Part shown: one piece after another, positions 1 to 11,219 of the stretch
Numbering within the stretch: the stretch's first letter is position 1
Layout: each line of letters begins with the position of its first letter
DNA from: an uncultured Hungatella sp.
GTDB taxonomy: Bacteria > Bacillota > Clostridia > Lachnospirales > Lachnospiraceae
Assembly (NCBI GenBank): GCA_949879795.1
Contig: CATLBR010000011.1
Span: 35,066-99,065, forward strand
Direction: 5' to 3'
DNA length: 64,000 nt
The notes under the pieces: model-generated
The model's input: only the letters and a program-made list of their open reading frames with translations
What the model was told of the DNA's origin: nothing
Database searches by the model: none
Program-made: the position numbers and the translations under genes

Positions 1-1908
1 GGACAGGCCTTCTATGGTTATCCTGGCGCCTCTGTCCAGAGGGACTCCCGCCTGTCTCAGGGTGTTCTCCACATCTGACATGAGCCGATACATGGCGTCT
101 GTTCCCTTCACCGCACTGTCGATGAGACGCCCTGTATCTTCTGCCGCCTCGACGGCTGTCTGGTGATAAGCGTTTACAGTACCTCTCACCGCAGACACCT
201 GACCTATGACATCCTGGATGCTGCTCCCGCCTCGTTTTAAGGTGCTTATCACATCTCTGCTGTCCGACAGCACATAGGATATACTTTCTCCCCCGACGCG
301 AACCCGGCTGATCATGGTCTCCAGAGCATCAATCTGGCCCTGAACTTCCTCAATCAGACTGTCAAGTCGTGCCGCAGCCTGGTCTCCGACTCCACCCGTC
401 AGCTTTTTCAGCTGTTCAATCAGCTGCACAAGTCCCGGATCGGGTGTGATCCCTCCCATACTTTCCTGGAGCTGACGGAGCGCGTCGCTGGCGCTGGCTA
501 TCAGTCTGTCAAACTCTTCCTGCGGCAGCTGAGGCAGCCCTGCTCCCAGAATTTTGTCCAGCTTATCCTTCAGCTGCTTTACCTCCTCCGGAGATATCCC
601 CATAATGTCTTCATGGCCCTCCAGGGAATCTCTCAGCGTCTGAAGGGAATCCATATAAGTCTGAGCCCTTGCTCCTTTCTTTTCCAGTTTCTCTTTTGCG
701 GACTTCAGCTGTTCCAGATCCTTTTTCAGCTTTTCCAGCTGGCTCTCCCACTCTTTCAAATCGTTACCCGCGTTGTCCAGAATATCCCCTGTACTTTTCA
801 GGTCATCCCGCACGTCGGACAGATCCCAGCCCAGGTCTTCCAGATCATCATCCAGTGCCTCGACCAGATCCGTCAGGTCGTTTATGTCGGCATTGCCGTC
901 TTCCAGGGCATTCCGCGCCTCCTCCACATAGCCTGTAAACGGAATCCCTCTGTCAGACAACTCCATCAGTATCTCCAGAGCCTTGTCGGCATCTATATAG
1001 ATCCCCTCTTTTCTTCCGGAGATCGCCTGCCTGGACTGCTCTAAAGACTGAAGTCCATCCACCGTGGTGTGAAGCCCCTGTTCAATACCCTCCAGGCTGT
1101 CCAAAAGAACATCCAGACTGTCGCTGATCGCGTCCGCCGAATCCTTTACCGTATCCCTGGCATCCCGCAGTTCTCCCAGGTCGTCCAGCTGGCTTAAGGT
1201 CACGGGAACCATGAGAAACATCAGACCGCCGAACTGAAAATCATCGCTCCCTATCCTCAGCTCAAAATGCTGCTCTTCTCCCGGAAATACCATAAACAGC
1301 ACTGCTTTCATGGATCCTGCCGACTGAATCTGAGCTCCCGGGGCCTCCACGCTGAGATTTTTTTCCATATCCACCACCGACGCCACTTCCAGCGTCATGT
1401 TGTTCTTATAGTAATCGCCGGCATCCCGATCCGGCAGTATATCTATGAGGATCTCCACCAGCCCTTTCTCGTGGGCGATCTCCTCCAGAGTCCGCTCCAC
1501 GCCGTTGAGCCGATAGGTTACATGTATATCCCAGGGAAGGCTCTTCGCCGCCTGCTCCGGTTCCAGTTTCCCTTCAAAATAGAACCGATCTATATCCGAA
1601 TCCTCCTGCAGACGAAAAACAACCTGGCTGCCGTCTATGTGGGGAACAGTGTAGTCGGTCATATTGTTGACCTCCAGGTAGTCTCCGTAATCCACGATCT
1701 CCTTTGTACCATAAAGGCTGTAGCTTTTCACCACACTGGCTTCCGTGATACCTCCATAGGGGTCCATGGTTATGTACATGGCCTCGTCACAGTCTGCCTG
1801 CCCTGCCTGGCCAAATGCCGCAGCAGTGCTGCCCGCCGCCAACCACACTGCCAGCGCCATAGCCTCTGCGGCATTTCTCCGTCTTCTATGTCTTCTACTG
1901 CCCGTCAT
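1..1908 (-). CDS. Exported coiled-coil protein partnered with MMPL exporter (3' end outside window)
   Basis: The frame is open from an ATG at 1908 to the window edge, so 636 codons are visible and the C-terminus is missing. The N-terminus has an Arg/His-rich stretch followed by a hydrophobic segment (residues about 15-33, AMALAVWLAAGSTAAAFGQA), which looks like a signal peptide. Residues about 35-215 look beta-rich, and from about 220 onward the protein is long amphipathic helix with heptad-like Leu/Asp/Lys pattern, that is, a coiled coil. The start codon lies 14 bases inside the end of the MMPL gene, so the two are probably translationally coupled. A long exported coiled-coil protein coupled to an RND-type exporter could be an accessory or periplasm-like adaptor of that exporter. 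This is inference; I do not recognise the family. Confidence 0.8.
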   Translation of the reverse strand, partial: MTGSRRHRRRRNAAEAMALAVWLAAGSTAAAFGQAGQADCDEAMYITMDPYGGITEASVVKSYSLYGTKEIVDYGDYLEVNNMTDYTVPHIDGSQVVFRLQEDSDIDRFYFEGKLEPEQAAKSLPWDIHVTYRLNGVERTLEEIAHEKGLVEILIDILPDRDAGDYYKNNMTLEVASVVDMEKNLSVEAPGAQIQSAGSMKAVLFMVFPGEEQHFELRIGSDDFQFGGLMFLMVPVTLSQLDDLGELRDARDTVKDSADAISDSLDVLLDSLEGIEQGLHTTVDGLQSLEQSRQAISGRKEGIYIDADKALEILMELSDRGIPFTGYVEEARNALEDGNADINDLTDLVEALDDDLEDLGWDLSDVRDDLKSTGDILDNAGNDLKEWESQLEKLKKDLEQLKSAKEKLEKKGARAQTYMDSLQTLRDSLEGHEDIMGISPEEVKQLKDKLDKILGAGLPQLPQEEFDRLIASASDALRQLQESMGGITPDPGLVQLIEQLKKLTGGVGDQAAARLDSLIEEVQGQIDALETMISRVRVGGESISYVLSDSRDVISTLKRGGSSIQDVIGQVSAVRGTVNAYHQTAVEAAEDTGRLIDSAVKGTDAMYRLMSDVENTLRQAGVPLDRGARITIEGLS

Positions 1909-4015
1909 AAGCCACATCTCCCTTTCGCTTTAATCTTCTTCTCGCAGCCCTTTGGGCCGCCCTCTCCTGCTGCTTTCTTATAGGCTTGTCAAAACCTGCC
2001 AGAAGAGCCGGCAGCAGCGACAGCACCAAAACCATGGACAAAAGTGCCCCTCTCCCCACCAGACGCCCCACCTGGGAGATAGCCTGGATAGTCGATGTAA
2101 AATATAGAAGATACCCCACCACCGTCAGTATGGAACCCGATGTGATAACTGACAGGGCGCTTTTGGATATAGCCGCCACTGCCGACTCCCTGCTGTCCAT
2201 GGTCTCCCGCATTTCCATATAATTGTTGGTCATCAAAATGGAATAGTCTATGGTAGCTCCCAGCTGAAGACAGCTGACAATAATATAACCTATGTACACC
2301 ATACTTTCTCCCAACACATAGGGCAGAGTCATGTTGAGGTAAATCGCCACCTCGATAGGAATAATCACCAGAATAGGAACCATCACCGACCGGAATGTGA
2401 TCATAACCACCGCCGCCACACCCAGAAGGGAGATAACGGAAACCCTGCTGTAGTCTTCTGTGAGAATATCTCTGATGTCTATAGTGGTGGGAGTCATCCC
2501 GATCACATAGGAATCCTCCGGGTAATAACTTTTCACGATCTCTGTCAGCCGGTTGCTGCAGGCGAAGGAATATTCGCTCTCCTCCAGGGTCTTCATGGAT
2601 ATAAGGATTCTGGCGTACCTGTCTGTCCGCAGCTGCTTTGTCACATTGCCAGGCAGAAAACTTTCCGGTATTCCCTGAGGCAGGGTTCCTGCCATGGAAA
2701 GGGCATAGTCGATAAAGTCCTGTTCCTCCAGCTCCTCTGTCAGTTCCCTCTCTTTCACCACGCTCCCGTTGGGCACCATGGCGATAACCACGTTGGCTTT
2801 GCCGAACACCTGCTCGATCTCCCTGGAATCCTCATAGACCCTGGTTCCCGGTCCCGACCCCAGGGCGTCGTCCCCGTAGTAAAAATAATTCATGGACTGG
2901 CCGAAGTAACAGGGGACTGCACAGGCCAGAGCCGCGATCAGAACCGGGATCCGTATCCGGTACATGACCTTCCCAAGCCCCTCAAAAGAAGGAATCAGAG
3001 GCCGGTGAGCCGTCTTCTCGATTTTCCGGTCAAACCTTAAAATCAGCGTGGGCATCAGAAGCATCACCGTCAACAGACTGCAGATGATCCCTTTGGTCAG
3101 AACAAATCCCACATCTTTCCCTATCTTAAACTCCATCAGTGCAATCACCAGAAATCCCACGATAGTGGTAGCCCCGCTTGCCATGATGGAACTGCACGCC
3201 TCCATGATGGCCCTGGCCATGGCCTCCTTTGTATCCATCCCCGTATTTTTAAAGGCGGTGTAGGTGTGCAGCAGAAAGATGGAATAGTCCATGGAAACCG
3301 CCAGCTGCAGGATAGCCGCCGTGGAAAAGGTAAAGAAGGATATTCTCCCGAACATCAGGTTGGAACCCATGTTCAGGATAATTGCCACAGCCATAATAAG
3401 AATAAACAAAAAAGGTTCAAACCAGGAGGTGGTGGTCAGTGTGAGAATCAACCAGATGATAACCACAGCCATGGCGATAGCCACGGCGATCTCCCTGGAG
3501 ATGGACTCCTGCCGTTCTTTGCTGGACACCGCGCTGCCTGCAAAGCATCCTCTCTCCCTCCCCACGATGTCATAAATCTCTCTTATGGCTTTATGAGTGC
3601 TCTCGTCCGCGTCCCCGTCCTCAAAGATGATCTGAAACATGGCATTTCCGTCTTTATAAAATTTGTCGCTGAGACTGTTGCCCAAAAACGCACCTCCCGC
3701 ATAGACATTGGTGGCCAGGTCAGAGCCCACGATCAGCTCCACCCCCTCCACATCCCCGATCCTTTTGCGGATGGCCCTGGCCTCCTGGAGGCTCACATCC
3801 TTCACCATCACCCTGGCCATGCCGGGATAGCCAAATTCCTCCTCCATCACATCCAGAGCCTGTTTCGTGGGGGCAAAATCCGGCAGATACTTGCTCAGGT
3901 CATAGTTTACTCCCACAAACAGATAACAAAAACCACAGATTATAACAGCCAGGAAAAAGAGCTTTTCAATAGCCTTTCCCTTCTCCACCGTAAAGCGAGC
4001 CAGCTTTTCTAACAT
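1895..4015 (-). CDS. MMPL/RND-family membrane transporter
   Basis: 706 residues, in the range of MMPL (Mmpl/YdfJ-type) RND permeases. Residues about 18-38 form the first membrane segment and are followed by a large extracellular loop. A block of five or six membrane helices lies at about 175-340, then a second loop (about 370-530), and a second helix block to about 680, giving the usual two-fold RND repeat. The tail is basic (QQERAAQRAARRRLKRKG). Proton-driven export of a lipid or hydrophobic compound is the family role; the substrate cannot be read from the sequence. It is transcribed away from the TetR-type regulator at 4258, with a strong palindrome between them, so repression by that regulator is likely. 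Its 3' end overlaps the start of the exported coiled-coil protein. Confidence 0.9.
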   Translation of the reverse strand: MLEKLARFTVEKGKAIEKLFFLAVIICGFCYLFVGVNYDLSKYLPDFAPTKQALDVMEEEFGYPGMARVMVKDVSLQEARAIRKRIGDVEGVELIVGSDLATNVYAGGAFLGNSLSDKFYKDGNAMFQIIFEDGDADESTHKAIREIYDIVGRERGCFAGSAVSSKERQESISREIAVAIAMAVVIIWLILTLTTTSWFEPFLFILIMAVAIILNMGSNLMFGRISFFTFSTAAILQLAVSMDYSIFLLHTYTAFKNTGMDTKEAMARAIMEACSSIMASGATTIVGFLVIALMEFKIGKDVGFVLTKGIICSLLTVMLLMPTLILRFDRKIEKTAHRPLIPSFEGLGKVMYRIRIPVLIAALACAVPCYFGQSMNYFYYGDDALGSGPGTRVYEDSREIEQVFGKANVVIAMVPNGSVVKERELTEELEEQDFIDYALSMAGTLPQGIPESFLPGNVTKQLRTDRYARILISMKTLEESEYSFACSNRLTEIVKSYYPEDSYVIGMTPTTIDIRDILTEDYSRVSVISLLGVAAVVMITFRSVMVPILVIIPIEVAIYLNMTLPYVLGESMVYIGYIIVSCLQLGATIDYSILMTNNYMEMRETMDSRESAVAAISKSALSVITSGSILTVVGYLLYFTSTIQAISQVGRLVGRGALLSMVLVLSLLPALLAGFDKPIRKQQERAAQRAARRRLKRKGDVAYDGQ

Positions 4016-4055
4016 AAGCCCCTCCCAATCATCTTTTCTTTACTGTACATATATA

Positions 4056-4083
4056 TTATTAATAATCAAATTATTATTAATAA
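4056..4083. promoter_or_regulatory. Candidate TetR operator between divergent genes
   Basis: Perfect inverted repeat TTATTAATAAT (4056-4066) and ATTATTAATAA (4073-4083) around a 6-base spacer. It lies 41 bases upstream of the MMPL start and in the leader of the TetR-type gene. Position and symmetry fit a TetR-family operator controlling both genes. The AT-richness means it could also be partly promoter sequence. Confidence 0.55.
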
Positions 4084-4257
4084 ACATTATGTTGATTTTC
4101 TTGTTGATTTGTATTATAGTATAGAAAGAGAGATGATTCAATGGTTAATATTTCCTGGTTTTGTCTGTTAATGAACATATATGTCATTTTTTGTTTAGCC
4201 AACTGCCCAAATGCGGCACTTGACTCATTGCTCGCAGAAATAGAGGAGGGAAAATAT

Positions 4258-4866
4258 TTGAACGTCGCAAAAGAGGACCGAAGAATACGCAGGACCCAGC
4301 GCCTGCTGAAAGAGAGTCTCGCGGAGCTTATGTCAGAGAAAAATTTTAACAATATCACTGTCAAAGATATTACGGAGAAAGCGGATCTGAACAGGGGAAC
4401 TTTCTATCTCCACTACACGGACACCTATGGACTCTTAAAAGCCATGGAGGAAGACGTGCTGAAAGATTTCCAGGAGATGATCGACAACTACCTCCACATG
4501 GGGCCGCCTACGGATCTGATGCCCGTGCTCTCCCCGGTGATTCACTATATTGTGCAAAACAGGGACATCTGCATCAATCTCTTTGAGAACAGCGCCTCCA
4601 ACGACTTTCAGCTGAGCTTTAAGAACCTGGTCCACAGGAATGCCCTTGTGCTGGCTGAGCAGATGTATTCGTCCTGCCGCTCTGATTCATTTGACTATTT
4701 TTTTGAGTTCGCCATCTGCGGCGCCATCGGTATCATCCGGAAATGGCTGGCCTCAGATATGAAAGAGACCGAGGAATGCATCGCCCGCATCAGCAACGAT
4801 GCCGTCCTCTCCGTGGCCCGGTCTTTCTTTGGTCCGCCGCGTATGGTTCCCGCACAACCGGCATAA
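4258..4866 (+). CDS. TetR/AcrR-family transcriptional regulator
   Basis: 202 residues from a TTG start at 4258, which is preceded by GAGGAGGG at 4243-4250 with a 7-base spacing. The frame is open 39 codons further upstream to an ATG at 4141, but that extension (hydrophobic, Cys-rich) has no ribosome binding site and runs through leader DNA. Residues about 5-55 carry the TetR helix-turn-helix: an opening helix RRTQRLLKESLAELM, then ITVKDITEKADLNRGTFYLH. The C-terminal half is the divergent ligand and dimer domain (TetR_C_7-like). It is divergent from the MMPL exporter operon and probably represses it until a ligand binds. Confidence 0.9.
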   Translation: MNVAKEDRRIRRTQRLLKESLAELMSEKNFNNITVKDITEKADLNRGTFYLHYTDTYGLLKAMEEDVLKDFQEMIDNYLHMGPPTDLMPVLSPVIHYIVQNRDICINLFENSASNDFQLSFKNLVHRNALVLAEQMYSSCRSDSFDYFFEFAICGAIGIIRKWLASDMKETEECIARISNDAVLSVARSFFGPPRMVPAQPA

Positions 4867-4940
4867 GTTCCTGCACAGCGCGCACACCTCAGCAGATACC
4901 TGTACCTGCCCGGCAAATATCCGCAGCGAAAAAGGCAGGC

Positions 4941-4990
4941 ACAGAGGGCGGCTTGTACAGATCATATGACCTGTATAAACCGCCCTCTGT
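4941..4990. terminator. Hairpin between convergent genes
   Basis: Arms 4941-4960 (acagagggcggcttgtacag) and 4971-4990 pair at 18 of 20 positions around a 10-base loop. It sits between the 3' ends of the TetR gene and the TIM-barrel gene. There is no clear T-run, so it is a candidate bidirectional terminator only. Confidence 0.5.
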
Positions 4991-5002
4991 ACCTGTCCGC
5001 CT

Positions 5003-5842
5003 CTACACCTGATCGTAGATTTTCTGCAGATAAGCCACATCGCTGTGATACCTGTCTTTGCTGGAATTCTCCAGAAGCATGGTGATGAAGGGCTTCTGAG
5101 CCTTTAAGTTCCTCATCAGGGGTTCATAGTGGAACAGCCCGTCCCCCACATGGGCGAACTCCTGCTCCCCCTCCTTCAGGACAAAATCTTTCACATGAAC
5201 CATGGATATCCGATCCCCGTACAGCTTAAAGGCGCTGTGGATGACCTGATCCTGGTTAAGATAATTCTCGGCGCTGATCAGGTTCACCGGATCCAGAATG
5301 GCCTCCACATTGGGGGAATCTATATCTTCCAGAAATCTGCGCATAAGCTCCGGGCAGTACAGGGTGTGGTCGTGAACCGCCTCCACCCCCACGATGACTC
5401 CCAGCTTCTCCGCCGCCGCCACAATCTCCCTCATGCTCTTCAGCAGAAGCTGATAGCAGCCTTCTGTATAAGTGTAGGGCACCACGTTAAAGTCCGTGTC
5501 ATACCGCCCGGTCTCTGTCCCCACCATGTCAGCGCCTATGGCCCTGGCGTACTTCAGATGTTCGATAAACTTTCTTACAGCCTCCTGGCGTTTGCCCTCA
5601 TCCGGGTTGACGGGGTTGATGTAACAGCCGAGAACAGCCACATGGATCCCTCTCTCGTCCAGCTTCTGCCGGATCATACGGCCAAATCCCGGGGAATAAT
5701 GTCCGTAATTAAAGTCAAACCCTGATATGGATTTCCCGAACGCCAGCTGAATCTGACTGATCCGGTTATCTCTCACCGCATCCAGCACTGTATCTATGTC
5801 CCCCTTGGGGCATATATCATGACATCTCATCCCATAATTCAT
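5003..5842 (-). CDS. Sugar phosphate isomerase/epimerase-like TIM barrel
   Basis: 279 residues from the ATG at 5842. A GTG three codons upstream touches the AGGCGG ribosome binding site (5851-5856), so the ATG with 8-base spacing is preferred. The sequence has the xylose-isomerase-like AP-endonuclease-2 barrel pattern: GVEAVHDHTLYCPELM (metal-ligand Glu), AILDPVNLIS (Asp), MVHVKDF (His) and MLLENSS (Glu) near the end. Family members isomerise or epimerise small sugars or inositols. The actual substrate is unknown, and the neighbours (TetR gene, guaB) give no clue. It is a single gene with a hairpin after it. Confidence 0.8.
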   Translation of the reverse strand: MNYGMRCHDICPKGDIDTVLDAVRDNRISQIQLAFGKSISGFDFNYGHYSPGFGRMIRQKLDERGIHVAVLGCYINPVNPDEGKRQEAVRKFIEHLKYARAIGADMVGTETGRYDTDFNVVPYTYTEGCYQLLLKSMREIVAAAEKLGVIVGVEAVHDHTLYCPELMRRFLEDIDSPNVEAILDPVNLISAENYLNQDQVIHSAFKLYGDRISMVHVKDFVLKEGEQEFAHVGDGLFHYEPLMRNLKAQKPFITMLLENSSKDRYHSDVAYLQKIYDQV

Positions 5843-5952
5843 AGTTACCACCGCCTTTTCTGCTTTTGTACCAAGTATAGCACAGGTTTAAAACAGCCGC
5901 AACCGGCTCTCAGAGTCCTGTATACCAGTCCTCTATATCCTGCATAATAACC

Positions 5953-5992
5953 AAATCCGGCAAACCGTATCAACACGGGGCTTGCCGGATTT
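5953..5992 (-). terminator. Intrinsic terminator after guaB
   Basis: Perfect 11-base arms, aaatccggcaa (5953-5963) and ttgccggattt (5982-5992), 50 bases after the guaB stop. The minus-strand transcript continues into a weak T-rich stretch. Confidence 0.6.
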
Positions 5993-6041
5993 ATCTGGTC
6001 TTTAGATGTACCTGATTCTCTTGCTCATTTGCCTGTGGAGC

Positions 6042-7529
<1,488 letters not shown>

Positions 7530-7543
7530 TTATTTAGTATCCT

Positions 7544-7572
7544 AATATAGCAGATTTCAGAAGGCTTGTCAA
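7544..7572 (-). promoter_or_regulatory. guaB promoter
   Basis: Minus strand TTGACA (7572-7567), 17-base spacer, TATATT (7549-7544): a near-perfect sigma-A promoter about 48 bases upstream of the guaB start. Confidence 0.8.
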
Positions 7573-7665
7573 ATATATTTTCTGATTTTTTTACCCCGTG
7601 CTTTCCACAGTCTGTTACTGATCATTTATAATATAGTAAGCTGGTCTCGGCCCCCCTCCCTGGTT

Positions 7666-8163
7666 TTAAAAAACTACTTTTCTCGGCGCCCTCTGGCGGA
7701 TATGCTGCAGAATCTTGTCGTTGGGCTCAAAGATAATCTTGGTTATCTGCCCGCCTTCGCCGTGACAAATCATACCGTACACTTTGGCTCCCTGGGTGTG
7801 GGAACCGAAGTCCAGTATCTTCATGTTCGGCCCTTCCAGATCCTTGAGCATGTAGGAATCCAGGGGGGCTATCAGCTGAACATCGCCTAATGTTCCTTCC
7901 CATACTTTCTTTCTCCTGGCCTGCCCCATGATCTTGTCGATGGTGATCTGATCGTTGACAATAAGATACTCGAATTCCAGGCTCATGTTCTGAAAGAGAA
8001 AGTATGTGGCAGCGCCTGCGGCCGTGAGTACTAGAATGCCTAGGGGGTTGGTCAGGGCAAGAAACGCGCTGATAACGCACAGGACTATCAGGGCTGCTTT
8101 GATGATGATGTTTGAGGCTGGGGCTTTTCGCTTTACCAGCCATTCGGTGTAAGAATCGTTCAT
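7666..8163 (-). CDS. Small membrane protein (possibly DUF6106-type)
   Basis: 165 residues. The N-terminal cytoplasmic stretch (NDSYTEWLVKRKAP) is followed by two adjacent membrane segments at about 20-62 (IIIKAALIVLCVISAFLALT, PLGILVLTAAGAATYFLF). A soluble beta-rich domain of about 100 residues follows and ends in IRQRAPRKVVF. The layout resembles a conserved Lachnospiraceae family of unknown function that I believe is DUF6106; that name is from memory. It lies alone between guaB and groEL, all on the minus strand. No catalytic motif is visible. Confidence 0.75.
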   Translation of the reverse strand: MNDSYTEWLVKRKAPASNIIIKAALIVLCVISAFLALTNPLGILVLTAAGAATYFLFQNMSLEFEYLIVNDQITIDKIMGQARRKKVWEGTLGDVQLIAPLDSYMLKDLEGPNMKILDFGSHTQGAKVYGMICHGEGGQITKIIFEPNDKILQHIRQRAPRKVVF

Positions 8164-8272
8164 ATGGCTTTTGTGTCCTTTCTTGGGTAATTGAAAAAAA
8201 AGGGGGAGGGCTCGTCCGGCTGGGGCGGATGTTGCGATGTGAGCGAGAGCAGAGGGCTTGGCCCTGAGTAAT

Positions 8273-8340
8273 GGCTGGCTCCAGAGGCTGGCTCCAGAGG
8301 CTTAGCTCCAACGGCTTGACTCCAGAGGCTTAGCTCCAAC
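8273..8340. repeat. Five imperfect 13-14 bp tandem repeats
   Basis: Units at 8273, 8286, 8299, 8313 and 8327 share GGCT-n-GCTCCA with small variations (GGCTGGCTCCAGA twice, GGCTTAGCTCCAAC twice, GGCTTGACTCCAGA once). They lie between the small membrane protein gene and the groEL terminator, on non-coding DNA. Function unknown. Confidence 0.8.
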
Positions 8341-8367
8341 GCTTCGCGTTCTCGCTATCCGTTGCTC

Positions 8368-8430
8368 GCAAAATAGAAAGCGCGGGGGTTGCTCATGCAA
8401 GCATGGCAACCCCCGCGCTTTCTATTTTGC
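8368..8430 (-). terminator. Long near-perfect palindrome, groEL terminator
   Basis: A 25-base perfect stem (8368-8392 with 8406-8430) continues, after one unpaired base, into a 5-base stem catgc/gcatg with a two-base apex. It begins 12 bases after the groEL stop. The GC-rich core is flanked by AAAATAG/CTATTTT, so the minus transcript has a T-run at the stem base. It acts most likely as the groESL terminator. Confidence 0.75.
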
Positions 8431-8441
8431 TCTGCTTTCGC

Positions 8442-10067
<1,626 letters not shown>

Positions 10068-10194
10068 TCATTCCTCCAGTTTCTTTCTACAGTTCTGTTC
10101 CTTTTGTGCCCGGGAGCACCGCAGTACGTTCTCTGCCCCGATGGCTCCGGACCTGCGTCAAATGACTATACAACCTATTGCTTTGGCTGCTGCC

Positions 10195-10479
10195 TTACTC
10201 AATCACAGCCAGAATATCATTCTGTTTCACAATCACATATTTCTCATCGTCTGCCTCAACCTCGGTTCCGGAGTACTTGGAGTAGATTACCTTGTCCCCA
10301 ACCTTCACCTGCATGGTGACTTCCTTGCCGTCTACCACCCCGCCCGGACCTACAGCGATCACCTCCGCCTGCTGCGGTTTCTCCTTTGCCTGACCTGGAA
10401 GAACGATACCGGACTTGGTAGTCTCCTCTGCTACCAGCTGCTTTAATACAACTCTGTCAAATAACGGCGCTAACTTCAT
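10195..10479 (-). CDS. groES: 10 kDa co-chaperonin GroES
   Basis: 94 residues, full length. It starts MKLAPLFDRVVLKQL and contains the mobile loop EETTKSGIVLPGQAKEKPQ, which docks onto GroEL, and the roof region (GDKVIYSKYSGTEV). It is the first gene of the groESL operon. It is preceded by AGGAGG, a consensus promoter and the CIRCE operator. Confidence 0.99.
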   Translation of the reverse strand: MKLAPLFDRVVLKQLVAEETTKSGIVLPGQAKEKPQQAEVIAVGPGGVVDGKEVTMQVKVGDKVIYSKYSGTEVEADDEKYVIVKQNDILAVIE

Positions 10480-10526
10480 ATATGATTCCTCCTTAAGATT
10501 AATGCTCTCGTTTTGTTCACAAGAAT

Positions 10527-10569
10527 GTTATAGCACCCTTTGTTAGCACTGTCAAGACTCGAGTGCTAA
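10527..10569 (-). promoter_or_regulatory. groESL promoter with CIRCE operator (HrcA site)
   Basis: CIRCE inverted repeat TTAGCACTG-N9-GAGTGCTAA at 10543-10569, one base off the consensus TTAGCACTC arm. On the minus strand the promoter is TTGACA (10555-10550), a 17-base spacer and TATAAC (10532-10527), with the -35 inside CIRCE. HrcA binding would block RNA polymerase directly. HrcA itself is not in the window. Confidence 0.93.
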
Positions 10570-10697
10570 TTTTTTCAAATTTTTCCAATCTCTTTATTAT
10601 TTTATAATATTTTTTTTAATATATACCTTCCATTTTTGGAATAATGGTATTACAATAGACATAAATGATGAGTTAACACAGAAAGGAGCATTCCACC

Positions 10698-11090
10698 ATG
10701 GCAAAAAAGAATTTTGGCAAATTTCTTGCTTTGGCAACCATTACCGGTGCTGTCGCCGCCGGAGTTTCTTATTTTCTGAAATACCGGTCCTTCCACGCGG
10801 AGCTGGAAGAGGATTTCCATGATTTTGAGGACGACGACTTTGACGGAACACTGCCCCACGAAGGAGAATCCGCGCCCCGCAACTATGTACCTCTTGGCGA
10901 GAAAAAAGAGGAGGCCATGGATACTGTAGAAGAAGCAGCCGAGTCCGCGGCCCAAGAGACAGGCGAGATGGCCGGACAGGCTTCCGAGAACGTTGACGAG
11001 ACTGCTGAAGAAGCAAAAGAACACCCAGCCGAAGCCGCCGGGACGGCGAAGGATATGACCACTACCATCGAAGAAGACACCCAGGCTTAG
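10698..11090 (+). CDS. Small acidic membrane-anchored protein of unknown function
   Basis: 130 residues with a good ribosome binding site (AGAAAGGAGC). The N-terminus is MAKKNFGKFLALATITGAV followed by AAGVSYFLKY, one hydrophobic segment at about residues 8-27. The rest is very acidic (FHDFEDDDFDG; repeated EEAAESAA, ENVDETAEEAKEH) and Ala/Glu-rich, probably disordered or helical. It resembles the YtxH-like class of small anchored stress proteins in layout only. It is divergent from the heat-shock groESL operon and followed by an intrinsic terminator, so it is a single-gene transcript. No function can be assigned. Confidence 0.75.
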   Translation: MAKKNFGKFLALATITGAVAAGVSYFLKYRSFHAELEEDFHDFEDDDFDGTLPHEGESAPRNYVPLGEKKEEAMDTVEEAAESAAQETGEMAGQASENVDETAEEAKEHPAEAAGTAKDMTTTIEEDTQA

Positions 11091-11140
11091 TCACTGCCTC
11101 CAAGGAGGTCTATATAGAGCCACATTTCACTGCCCACACG

Positions 11141-11190
11141 GGAATCCCCCGGAACGCGCTGACAGTGTGTTCTGCCGGATTCCTTTTTTT
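11141..11190 (+). terminator. Intrinsic terminator
   Basis: Arms 11141-11155 (ggaatcccccggaac) and 11169-11183 (gttctgccggattcc) pair with two mismatches and are followed by seven T (11184-11190). It ends the acidic membrane protein transcript and lies upstream of the S66 peptidase gene. Confidence 0.85.
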
Positions 11191-11219
11191 GTCCATAGAA
11201 AGAAAAGGAGACCTTTTTT

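Noticed and set aside
4077..4364. Minus-strand frame of 95 codons
   Set aside because: Antisense to the TetR gene and across its operator; no family resemblance.
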